Assembly: GCA_023701365.1 (NCBI GenBank)
Contig: JAMPXD010000011.1
Span: 1 to 36,489, forward strand
Origin: Geobacteraceae bacterium
GTDB lineage: Bacteria > Desulfobacterota > Desulfuromonadia > Geobacterales > Geobacteraceae
Direction of reading: 5' to 3'
Length of the DNA: 36,489 nucleotides
A program made the translations under genes and the position numbers. Numbering within the stretch: position 1 is the first letter of the stretch; each line of letters begins with the position of its first letter. Positions 24,427 through 31,556 of the stretch are shown in pieces. The notes beneath the pieces were generated by a model. It saw only the letters and a program-made list of their open reading frames with translations. It was not told the DNA's origin and made no database searches.

Positions 24427-25347
24427 ATGACGAAGCAGCACCGCCTGAGATTCCTGCTCCTTTGCACCCTGCTCGTGGCGGCGGCTTCCTGGGCACCGGA
24501 GCATCTCTTCGCTCCCCTGAACCAGAGCACCGCCGCGGCGGCAGGGAGCTTCCTCGGCCTCCTCGGGATGAGCCCCGGCGTGGCCGGCGACCTGCTGACC
24601 CTGGACGGTTTCCGGGTCCGGATCGTCACCGAGTGCACCCCTCTCTACATGGCGCTCCTGTACTCGTCCTTCGTCCTCGCCTCCCCCGCGCCGCCGGGGA
24701 GGAAGGCGCTCGGGCTGCTGTGCGGCCTCCCCCTGCTGAACGCGGTGAACATCGTCCGGCTTGCCGCGGTAGTGGCGGTCGGCGCCGCCCGGCCCGCTCT
24801 GTTCGAGGCCGTCCATGTCTACCTGGGCCAGGTCTTGTCGGTGCTCGCGGTCGTCATCGCCTGCCTCGTCTGGCACCGCTCGGCATCGGGGCGGACCGGG
24901 AACGGGTCCTTCGCTTTCATGGCCCGCGCGGCGGTGATTTCCGGTCTCCTCTTCCTCCCCTGGCTCCTCCTGAACCGCCGGTACGTTGCCGCCGGCGATT
25001 ACCCGATCAGGTTTCTCTTCAGGCTGGCGGGGTGCCCGATCGACCTCGCCGCCGGACTGGCGCTCTATTACCAGACCTTCAACGTCGTGACCTTTCTCGC
25101 CCTCATCCTGGCGACCGGGACGATCACGGCGAGACGGAAGCTCCTCGGGGTTGCCGGGGGACTTCCACTCCTCTGGTTCGGGCACCAGGCGTTCCGCACC
25201 GGCAACGTCCTCCTGTCGGCATTCCAGGTGGAGGGCGCGCTCAGGTTATCGGCCGCCGTCCATCTCTTCTCCTCGTACTTCCTGCCGTTCCTCCTCTGGC
25301 TGGCAGCGGTCCGTCATGGAGAAAGGGAAGGCAAGCTGAGCCCGTGA
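24427..25347 (+). CDS. Second, divergent exosortase/archaeosortase-like membrane protein
   Basis: This 306-residue hydrophobic protein has the exosortase/archaeosortase triad: Cys70 in IVTECTPLYMALL, Arg111 in NAVNIVRLAAVVAVG and His130 in FEAVHVYLGQVLS. The spacings (41 and 19 residues) are close to those in the exosortase at 18763 (45 and 21). The Cys is followed by TPLY instead of the usual S/TG, so it does not match the main XrtA-type motif. About four further hydrophobic segments (about residues 158-300) extend past the core, with no EpsI-like domain. It may sort a different signal, assist PrsT or the first exosortase, or have another cysteine-dependent role. It lies between prsT and the export gene; the ribosome site is weak (AAGG about 12 bases upstream). 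Confidence 0.78.
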   Translation: MTKQHRLRFLLLCTLLVAAASWAPEHLFAPLNQSTAAAAGSFLGLLGMSPGVAGDLLTLDGFRVRIVTECTPLYMALLYSSFVLASPAPPGRKALGLLCGLPLLNAVNIVRLAAVVAVGAARPALFEAVHVYLGQVLSVLAVVIACLVWHRSASGRTGNGSFAFMARAAVISGLLFLPWLLLNRRYVAAGDYPIRFLFRLAGCPIDLAAGLALYYQTFNVVTFLALILATGTITARRKLLGVAGGLPLLWFGHQAFRTGNVLLSAFQVEGALRLSAAVHLFSSYFLPFLLWLAAVRHGEREGKLSP

Positions 25348-25360
25348 CAGATTGTGCAGG

Positions 25361-25379
25361 GGCACCCCCGGCGGGTGCC
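25361..25379 (+). terminator. GC-rich hairpin after the second exosortase-like gene
   Basis: GGCACCC and GGGTGCC form a perfect 7-bp stem with loop CCGGC, 14 bases after the stop. There is no T-run, so it would be a pause or Rho-assisted site, or an mRNA 3'-end stabiliser. It separates prsT/exosortase-like transcription from the export-operon promoter. Confidence 0.5.
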
Positions 25380-25418
25380 AGATAACTCGTGACGATTTCA
25401 TCTAACTTTTAACGAGCT

Positions 25419-25450
25419 GTGACAGCGCTGTAACCAAAGGGTGCTAGCAT
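25419..25450 (+). promoter_or_regulatory. Candidate promoter and operator of the export operon
   Basis: GTGACAGCGCTGTAAC (25419-25434) is a near-perfect 16-base palindrome (one mismatched pair), a likely regulator site. Its right half begins CGCTGTAAC-N7-TGCTA, also found at 1529-1549. TGC plus TAGCAT (25445-25450) is an extended -10 candidate, 51 bases before ATG 25502. No good -35 box is present. Confidence 0.48.
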
Positions 25451-25501
25451 GGCGTTCGTTCCTGAGCCGGAATACAAACCCAGCAAGAATAGAGGATGAC
25501 C

Positions 25502-26224
25502 ATGTCCGTACGAAATGCCGCGATTGCCAGTATCTGCCTGATGTTATCACTTGCCGCACCATCTTGGGGAGGCGCGAAAGGCGATTCCGCCAAATGGGAC
25601 CTCTGGAAGGATCCCGAAGTCGCCGCGCCTGAGGCCTCCGGCAAGCCCGCCCCCGCCGAAGCTGAGGCCGCAGGTCAGGATGGCGGATCTGCTCCGGCTG
25701 CCACCGCCGCCAGCGCCGCTTCCGTTCCCGCCGGGACGGGCAGCGATTACCTGATCGGCGCCGGCGACGTCCTCGATATTTCGGTCTGGAAGGATGAGGC
25801 CCTCTCCCGGACCGTGGTGGTCCTGGCCGACGGCACGTTCTCCTTCCCCCTGATCGGCGAGACCGCAGCCGTTGGCCGGACCGTCGCCCAGGTCAAGGAC
25901 GAGCTCGCGAAAAGGCTGACCCGCTTTATCCCGGAGCTGGAGCTTTCCGTCGAGGTCAAGCAGTCGAACAGCATGATGATATATGTGATCGGCAGGGTCA
26001 ATGCGCCGGGACGGCAGGTCCTCAACGCCAATGTGAACGTCCTCCAGGCGCTTGCCATGGCGGGGGGGCTGAACCCGTTCGCCAGCCGGAACAAGATCAA
26101 GGTCCTGCGCAAGGAAGGGGGCCAGACCGTCTCCATCCCCTTCCGCTACAACGATGTGGTGGATGGCGACAACCTGGAGATGAACATCGAGCTCAGGCGC
26201 GGCGACGTCATCGTGGTTCCCTGA
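25502..26224 (+). CDS. Wza-like polysaccharide export protein
   Basis: This 240-residue secreted protein of the polysaccharide export family (PF02563) would form the periplasmic and outer-membrane part of the exporter. A signal peptide occupies about residues 1-23. An Ala/Pro-rich linker follows, then the export domain begins at SDYLIGAGDVLDISVWKDE. A SLBB-type domain contains IYVIGRVNAPG and LQALAMAGGLNPFASRNKIK, and the end reads LRRGDVIVVP. No lipobox is seen, unlike classical Wza; the only signal-peptide Cys lies inside the hydrophobic core. Start 25502 is chosen over 25496 because AGAGG lies six bases upstream. It heads the run export, barrel, chain length, kinase. Confidence 0.92.
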   Translation: MSVRNAAIASICLMLSLAAPSWGGAKGDSAKWDLWKDPEVAAPEASGKPAPAEAEAAGQDGGSAPAATAASAASVPAGTGSDYLIGAGDVLDISVWKDEALSRTVVVLADGTFSFPLIGETAAVGRTVAQVKDELAKRLTRFIPELELSVEVKQSNSMMIYVIGRVNAPGRQVLNANVNVLQALAMAGGLNPFASRNKIKVLRKEGGQTVSIPFRYNDVVDGDNLEMNIELRRGDVIVVP

Positions 26225-26249
26225 ACCGGTTGCGCGAGGGGATGCCTGG

Positions 26250-27473
26250 ATGATGCCGCAGCTATTTGAGCAGTTCCGCAAGGGGACCAGGGGAGCCGGA
26301 GTTCCATTCCTGGTCGCCATGATGACGATGCCAGTTCTGTTCTCCGGGGAGGCGCGGGGGGAACGCTACGACCTGATTCCCTCCCTGGCCGTGAAGGAGG
26401 AGTACAACGACAACATCTTCTTCTCCAGCTCGGCGCCCGACAGGGCCTTCGTCACCACCCTGTCGCCCCGCGTCGAGCTTGCGGCGAAGGATGAGAGGCT
26501 CGAAGCCACCCTGGTCGCCGGTGTCGACGAAATCATCTACCGCGACAGGGGGGGGAGTGTCTCGGCGCTCAACCAGAAATACCGGGGCCGTACCTCTTAT
26601 CTCCTCGACCCGAGGCTCAAGTTCGAGCTGAACGCGGCCTACACGATCGACCACCGGCCGGACCGCAACCTGGAGAAGGACGGAATCGTGATCAACGCGG
26701 TCGGCCGCGATTACCAGAACTATTCCGCGGCGGCTTATTACGCCCTGGCCGAGAAGAGCAGCGCAAACTTCTCCTACCTCTATCAGCAGGAGGATTTCAA
26801 CGGCCTGGAGCTGTCGAACAACAGGATTCACGGAGCCGGCGCCGGGTATGTGCACGACCTGCGGGCTTACCTCCCCGCCATGAATGGAAGGGCCAATTTC
26901 AACTTCACCAGATACGAGTTCACCAGCTCGATGGCCGACAACTACTCTGCCACCCTGGGGCTCGGCTGGTCGATCAGCGAGACCTGGGAGGTTTCGGCCG
27001 ACGCCGGGGGACGCTACACGGATGCGGAATTTGACGTTGAATCGGACTCCACCATGACCAGGGAATCGAACAGCGGCTTGGGTTGGGTGGCCAGGGCTGC
27101 AGTTTCCGTCCGGGGCGAAAAGGATAAGGGAACCCTGACCTACAACCGGGACGTAACGGTTGCGTCGAGCAGAAGCGGGACCACGGAAAGCGACAAGGTC
27201 GATCTCGACTACCGTCATTCCTTTTCCCCGGACTTCTCCGCCTCGCTGGCGCTGGGGTACCAGGCGAGCAGATCGATGGGCTCCTCCCTCAGGATCGACG
27301 AGGAGTATCTCCGCTTCAACGCCGGCCTGCAATACCAGATCAACAGGAACATGGCGGTCGATACCTCCTATTCTTATCTCACGGCCAAATACAGGCAGTC
27401 CGGCACGACAGCCGACCGCAATTCGATCCTGGTGAGCCTTACGGTTCGCTATCCGTTCCTGGACCAATGGTGA
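26250..27473 (+). CDS. Outer-membrane beta-barrel protein of exosortase/polysaccharide loci
   Basis: This 407-residue protein has an N-terminal signal-like segment (about residues 1-36, ending GEARG) and then alternating amphipathic beta-strands to a C-terminal aromatic (FLDQW). YDLIPSLAVKEEYNDNIFFS starts the barrel and is typical of the BBP2/PEP-CTERM-associated barrel family (PF10082 or TIGR03016 type). Its position between the export protein and the chain-length protein suggests it assists polymer passage across the outer membrane, possibly in place of a Wza alpha-helical pore. ATG 26250 or 26253 follows GAGGGG. Gap to the next gene is 36 bases. Confidence 0.8.
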   Translation: MMPQLFEQFRKGTRGAGVPFLVAMMTMPVLFSGEARGERYDLIPSLAVKEEYNDNIFFSSSAPDRAFVTTLSPRVELAAKDERLEATLVAGVDEIIYRDRGGSVSALNQKYRGRTSYLLDPRLKFELNAAYTIDHRPDRNLEKDGIVINAVGRDYQNYSAAAYYALAEKSSANFSYLYQQEDFNGLELSNNRIHGAGAGYVHDLRAYLPAMNGRANFNFTRYEFTSSMADNYSATLGLGWSISETWEVSADAGGRYTDAEFDVESDSTMTRESNSGLGWVARAAVSVRGEKDKGTLTYNRDVTVASSRSGTTESDKVDLDYRHSFSPDFSASLALGYQASRSMGSSLRIDEEYLRFNAGLQYQINRNMAVDTSYSYLTAKYRQSGTTADRNSILVSLTVRYPFLDQW

Positions 27474-27509
27474 AACCGTCACCTGCAACCAAAAACAATG
27501 AGGTAGCGC

Positions 27510-29072
27510 ATGGAAACTGAAATCAAGAACCTCCACGATCTGATCGCGATCGTCAAGCGGAGGAAGTGGAGCATCGTCATCCCGGCGGTCACCCTCCTCG
27601 TCGCCGCAGTCATCATCGCGCTGGCGATCCCGCCCAAGTACCGCTCCACCACGACTATCCTCATCGAGGACCAGGAGATACCCCGTGATTACGTGACCTC
27701 CACCGTCACCGGGTACGCGGAACAGCGCCTCCATACCATCAACCAGCGGATCATGAGCACCCCCAAGCTCCTGGAGATCATCAACCGGTTCAATCTCTAC
27801 GCCGACATGAAGTCGACCAGGACGACCGAGGAGATCATCGCCGGGATGCGCAAGGACATCAAGTTCGAGACCGTCAGCGCCGACGTGATCGATCCCCGCA
27901 CCGGCAGGCCGACCCCGGCCACCATCGCCTTCACCCTCTCCTACGAGGGGAAAAACCCCAACACGGTCCAGCAGGTGGCCAACGTCCTCGCCTCGCTCTA
28001 CCTGGAGGAAAACCTCAGGGTCCGGGCGCAGCAGACCCAGGGGACCTCCCAGTTCATGGAGGCGGAGATGACGGGAGTCAAGGGACAGCTGGCGGCCATC
28101 GAGGCCAGGATCGCCGACTTCAAGGGGCGCAACATCAACGCGCTCCCCGAGCTGTCCCAGTTCAACTACCAGGAGTTCGACCGGGTTGACCGCGACATCG
28201 CCCAGCTGACCGTCCAGCTCCGTTCCATCAAGGAGCGCGAGGGCTATCTCCAGGCCCAGCTCGCCACCATTCCCACCGATGCCGCCAGCCAGGACAAGAC
28301 CCGCCTGAACGAGCTGAGGGTCCAGCTCGGCAACCTGCTGAGCCGGGTTTCCGAGGACTATCCCGACGTGAGAAAGACCAGGCTCGAAATCGCCGAGCTG
28401 GAGAAACGCATGCGCGCAGCGGGGCAGGACGGGCTCGGGGCCAAGCCGGACAACAGCGCCTACATCACCCTCGCCTCCCAGCTTGCCAGCGCCCGCAACG
28501 ATATCGAGTCGGTCAATCGCCAGATCGCGGCCCTGGAGAAGAAGAGGGGAGGCTACAGCCGACGGATCGAGGCTACGCCCCGGGTCGAGGAGGGATACAA
28601 GGCGCTCCTGGTGGAGCGGAACAACCTGCAGCTGAAATTCGACGACCTATCGAAAAAGTACATGGAGGCCAGGGTCGCCCACGGCCTGGAAAAGGAGCAG
28701 AAGGGGGAGCGCTTCACCATCATCGACTCCGCCAGGCTGCCGGAAAAGCCGGTCAGCCCGAATGTCCCGGCGATCCTGCTGATCGGCGTGATCCTTGCCC
28801 TCGGCGCCGGTGTCGGCACCGCCTCCCTGCTGGAATACAGCGACCATTCGGTCCGCGGCACCGATGCCCTTGCCAGGGCGACCGGCTTTCCGGTACTCGC
28901 CGCCATCCCGGAGATCGTCACGGCCGAGGACATGGCCCGGCGCGGCGGCAGGGGCAAGCTTCTCCTTGCCGGTGCTTCAGCCTGCATCACGGTAGGACTC
29001 TTCGTCGTCCATTTTCTCGTCATGGACCTGAACGTTGTCTGGGCCAAGCTGCTTCGCCGGCTGGTCATCTAG
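27510..29072 (+). CDS. Wzz/GumC-like chain-length determinant
   Basis: This 520-residue inner-membrane polysaccharide co-polymerase controls polymer length and links polymerase to export. TM1 is at about 22-40 (WSIVIPAVTLLVAAVII), followed by the Wzz motif PPKYRSTTTILIEDQ. A long periplasmic part with coiled coil runs to about 380, and TM2 (VPAILLIGVILALG) is near 415, preceded by LPEKPVSPNVP, the Pro-rich conserved segment. Uniquely placed is a third hydrophobic segment near 490 (LLLAGASACITVGLFVVHFL). The length and layout match the chain-length proteins of exosortase loci (TIGR03007 type). GAGG upstream of ATG 27510 supports the start. Confidence 0.93.
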   Translation: METEIKNLHDLIAIVKRRKWSIVIPAVTLLVAAVIIALAIPPKYRSTTTILIEDQEIPRDYVTSTVTGYAEQRLHTINQRIMSTPKLLEIINRFNLYADMKSTRTTEEIIAGMRKDIKFETVSADVIDPRTGRPTPATIAFTLSYEGKNPNTVQQVANVLASLYLEENLRVRAQQTQGTSQFMEAEMTGVKGQLAAIEARIADFKGRNINALPELSQFNYQEFDRVDRDIAQLTVQLRSIKEREGYLQAQLATIPTDAASQDKTRLNELRVQLGNLLSRVSEDYPDVRKTRLEIAELEKRMRAAGQDGLGAKPDNSAYITLASQLASARNDIESVNRQIAALEKKRGGYSRRIEATPRVEEGYKALLVERNNLQLKFDDLSKKYMEARVAHGLEKEQKGERFTIIDSARLPEKPVSPNVPAILLIGVILALGAGVGTASLLEYSDHSVRGTDALARATGFPVLAAIPEIVTAEDMARRGGRGKLLLAGASACITVGLFVVHFLVMDLNVVWAKLLRRLVI

Positions 29073-29081
29073 GAGGAACCA

Positions 29082-30029
29082 ATGATAAAGATCAAGAAAG
29101 AGAGCCCGAAAATAGCCGAAGCGCAGCCGGAAAGGGAGGCTCCGCAGGCCGGGGAAGCGCACGGCATCCCGGCGAAGAAGGAAAAAGGGGGAAGGGGCAT
29201 CGGCAGGCTGCTGCCGTCGCGCCGCACTGCCACCCCGCCGCAGCGGGAGGAGCTGCCGTCGGCCGCGCCGGCGGCTGAGGGGAAGCCCAGGAGCGGCTGG
29301 CACTCTCCGGACTATTCGGTCTCCCGTTCTGTGAACCTTGCCCCCGCCACGGTCGCGGCGAACCGCTGCATCCTCCACCACCCCGCCGATTCGGCGGAAA
29401 CGGACGCCTACCGGATGCTCCGCACCCAGATCCTCCAGCGCTGCAAGGAAAGGGGGGGGAACACCCTGATGGTCACCAGCTCCGCTCCCGGGGAAGGGAA
29501 GACCATTACCGCCCTCAACCTCGCCATTACCCTGGCCCAGGAGTTTTCGCACACGGTTCTCCTGGTGGACTGTGACCTGCGGCAGCAGATGATCCACCGC
29601 TACCTCGGCTATCAGAGTGAAAAGGGGCTGATCGACCACCTGTTCCATGACGCCCCGCTGTCCGACTTGATTACCTGGCCCGGAATCGAGAAGCTGACGG
29701 TCATCTCGGGCGGCCGGCCGATAACCGGGAGCAGCGAGCTCCTCGGCTCACCCCAGATGCGGGAGCTCGTCGAGGAGATGAAATCCCGCTATCCCGAGCG
29801 CTTTGTCATATTTGATGTCCCGCCGCTCCTGGCCGGCGCCGATGCCCTGGCGTTCGCTCCCCTGGTCGACCATATAGTGTTCACCGTCCAGGAGGGAGAG
29901 ACCTCGATTCTCAACGTCAGGAAGGCGCTGCAGATGGTTCCTGCGGAAAAGGTCCTCGGGCTGGTGCTGAACAGGCAGAAGTCGCCGACCGACGCTACCC
30001 GCTACCCGGCCCGGCCGGTCGCGGCCTGA
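29082..30029 (+). CDS. BY-kinase-like tyrosine autokinase of polysaccharide loci
   Basis: This 315-residue cytoplasmic ATPase is of the CpsD/CapB BY-kinase type (exosortase-locus TIGR03018 type). After a basic, low-complexity N-terminal tail of about 80 residues come DAYRMLRTQI, Walker A SSAPGEGKT with Lys140, Walker A' VLLVDCDLRQ and Walker B RFVIFDVPPLLAGAD. It would phosphorylate itself and regulate the chain-length protein directly upstream. The usual C-terminal tyrosine cluster is absent; only one Tyr (RYPARPVAA) remains near the end. The ribosome site AGGAGG overlaps the upstream stop, showing tight coupling, with nine bases between genes. Confidence 0.92.
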   Translation: MIKIKKESPKIAEAQPEREAPQAGEAHGIPAKKEKGGRGIGRLLPSRRTATPPQREELPSAAPAAEGKPRSGWHSPDYSVSRSVNLAPATVAANRCILHHPADSAETDAYRMLRTQILQRCKERGGNTLMVTSSAPGEGKTITALNLAITLAQEFSHTVLLVDCDLRQQMIHRYLGYQSEKGLIDHLFHDAPLSDLITWPGIEKLTVISGGRPITGSSELLGSPQMRELVEEMKSRYPERFVIFDVPPLLAGADALAFAPLVDHIVFTVQEGETSILNVRKALQMVPAEKVLGLVLNRQKSPTDATRYPARPVAA

Positions 30030-30096
30030 ACCCCGGATCACCTGGTTCCTTTCCGGAACAGACGGATCTTCCGGATTCCCTCAAAAGGAGCAGATC

Positions 30097-30270
30097 ATGA
30101 ATATCATACCCCAGGGAGATTACTACGTCTGGTACTGTGAGTGGTGCGATTCCCGCAATCACACCCTCTGGACGCGGTTCGAGGAAGGAAAGGTCCTCTG
30201 CGGCGCCTGCCATAACCGGTTTCCGATTCCGCCGCGCTCCGCCCTCGAACTCGGCTCCACCATCCTGTGA
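30097..30270 (+). CDS. 57-residue zinc-ribbon protein
   Basis: This small gene has an excellent ribosome site (AGGAG 30086-30090, six bases before ATG 30097). It encodes two CxxC pairs, C14/C17 (YCEWCDS) and C35/C38 (LCGACHNRF), spaced like a rubredoxin-type zinc ribbon or knuckle. Aromatic residues (YYVWY) precede the first pair and a Pro-rich RFPIPPR follows the second. It is too short for an enzyme and may bind nucleic acid or a protein partner. The function is not known. It lies 67 bases after the kinase gene and nine bases before the GTG start of the DUF2062 gene, so it may be co-transcribed with either. Confidence 0.72.
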   Translation: MNIIPQGDYYVWYCEWCDSRNHTLWTRFEEGKVLCGACHNRFPIPPRSALELGSTIL

Positions 30271-30279
30271 GGCACGGCA

Positions 30280-30747
30280 GTGGCTTCTGGTGCACGCTGG
30301 CGCGAGATACGCGGACAGGGGCCGATGATACGCGGTAAAGTTGCAGCACTCGCCAGGAAGATCGCGGGCCACGGACTCACCCCGCAGCAACTGGCGCTCA
30401 CCATCGCCCTCGGCGTTACCGTCGGCATCCTCCCGATCCCATGGGGGGCGACCCCCCTGTGCGCCTTCCTCGCCTTCTGGCTTGGCCTCAACCAGGCCGC
30501 CATCCAGGGGGCCAATTACCTCGCCTTGCCGCTGCAGCTAGCCCTGTTTGTCCCATTCTACACCCTGGGTGCAAGAATTTTCCCCCGGGGCCCGGCCTTA
30601 TCCGCCGAGCTCCCTTTTGCCCTCAGCGCTCCCCTCAAGGCGCTGGGGGCCTGGCTGCTCATTGCCCCGCTGTTGGCCGTTGTTCTGTATCTCCTCTTGC
30701 TGCCGATCACGAAAAGGGGTGCGGCCCGGTTTACCCAGTTACCATGA
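30280..30747 (+). CDS. DUF2062 membrane protein
   Basis: This 155-residue membrane protein matches the DUF2062 family. ALTIALGVTVGILPIPWG is the typical first segment, followed by LCAFLAFWLGLNQAAIQGANYL and two more hydrophobic segments to LYLLLLPITKR. The function of the family is not established; members often lie near cell-envelope genes. GTG 30280 has GAGG seven bases upstream. ATG 30325, at MIRGKVAAL, is an alternative with CAGGGG just before it and gives 140 residues, which fits the family length better. Confidence 0.8.
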   Translation: MASGARWREIRGQGPMIRGKVAALARKIAGHGLTPQQLALTIALGVTVGILPIPWGATPLCAFLAFWLGLNQAAIQGANYLALPLQLALFVPFYTLGARIFPRGPALSAELPFALSAPLKALGAWLLIAPLLAVVLYLLLLPITKRGAARFTQLP

Positions 30748-30760
30748 AACAGGAGCGTTG

Positions 30761-31498
30761 ATGAAATTTTCCATGAAGAGCCGAAAGGCCTTGCTGGGGG
30801 GAGGACTCCTTTCCCTGGTGTGCGCCTGGCAACCGAGCGTGCTGAGCGCCACTCCCCCCGCAACCAGGGAGTCGAGCTATACGGTCTACTCCCGGGGACT
30901 GCGGGTCGGCGAACTGAAAACCGTCTGCTCGCTCGTTCCGTACCACGAAAAAAAGGCCCTGAAGTTCGAGGCGAGGACCCGGGTCAACGCGAATTTCGTT
31001 GTTTACTCGTACAAGCTGGATACGGAAGAGGAAGCGCTGGTGAGCGACGAAGGGACCGTCCGCTACCGTCGCACGACCAGGGAGAAAGACGACGTCTGCC
31101 AGGTGGAGGGGCGGCTCGACCGTGGGAGGTTTCTGCTCGACATCAGGGAAAACGGCGTCAGGCGCACCCTGGCCGTGGACCGGGACCGGTATGATTACAC
31201 CACCATGGAATGCCCCGAAATCACCATGAGGCGCGAGGGTGACGAAATGACGCTGCGGCTCTTGGACCTGGAAACCCTTACGGTGGTGACCCGCAGGTAC
31301 CGGTGGGTGAAGAGCGAGGAGATCGCGGTTGACGGGCAGCGGATCCGCTGCCGGGTGGTCGAGTTCGAGGACCCGAACAAGAAGTGCCGCCGCTGGATCA
31401 GGCCGGATGAGGTCGGCGCCATCGTGGTGCGCCAGGACGGCAAGGGCAAGGACGGCTCCTATTCGCTGCGCATGACGCAGCTCAGGGGCGGGCGCTGA
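30761..31498 (+). CDS. Secreted DUF3108-like protein
   Basis: This 245-residue protein has a signal peptide (about residues 1-27, ending SVLSA) and a beta-rich mature part starting SYTVYSRGLRVGELKTVC, the pattern of DUF3108/DUF6134-type periplasmic proteins. Charged strands such as RDRYDYTTMECPEI and VDGQRIRCRVVEFEDPNKK fit a lipid- or glycan-binding beta-barrel, but function is unknown. ATG 30761 has AGGAG upstream and opens the signal peptide; the frame is open to 30548 only as a shadow of the DUF2062 gene. The gene ends 58 bases before the convergent Lgt-like gene. Confidence 0.72.
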   Translation: MKFSMKSRKALLGGGLLSLVCAWQPSVLSATPPATRESSYTVYSRGLRVGELKTVCSLVPYHEKKALKFEARTRVNANFVVYSYKLDTEEEALVSDEGTVRYRRTTREKDDVCQVEGRLDRGRFLLDIRENGVRRTLAVDRDRYDYTTMECPEITMRREGDEMTLRLLDLETLTVVTRRYRWVKSEEIAVDGQRIRCRVVEFEDPNKKCRRWIRPDEVGAIVVRQDGKGKDGSYSLRMTQLRGGR

Positions 31499-31520
31499 CG
31501 GCAAGCAAATCCAAAAACTT

Positions 31521-31554
31521 CCTCCCCCTTGATGGAAGGGCTGGGGTGGGGAGG
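31521..31554. terminator. Palindromic repeat between convergent genes, possible bidirectional terminator
   Basis: CCTCCCC (31521-31527) and GGGGAGG (31548-31554) form an inverted repeat in the 58-base gap between the DUF3108-like gene and the Lgt-like gene. The CTGGGGTGGGG segment matches that beside the palindromes at 33794 and, inverted, 24300, so it belongs to the same repeat family. Its place between convergent genes suits a two-way terminator, although no strong T-run is present. Confidence 0.5.
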
Positions 31555-31556
31555 CA

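Noticed and set aside
25348-25501. Sigma-54 promoter, as expected in some exosortase loci
   Set aside because: I found no GG-N10-GC arrangement in the intergenic regions at 1403-1614, 16260-16408 or 25348-25501 that I would trust.
30548-30760. Upstream extension of the DUF3108-like protein
   Set aside because: It overlaps the DUF2062 gene in another frame, and a ribosome site plus signal peptide begin at 30761.
30280-31498. Possible exosortase substrate among the small secreted proteins
   Set aside because: Neither the DUF2062 nor the DUF3108-like protein ends with a Pro motif, membrane helix and basic tail.
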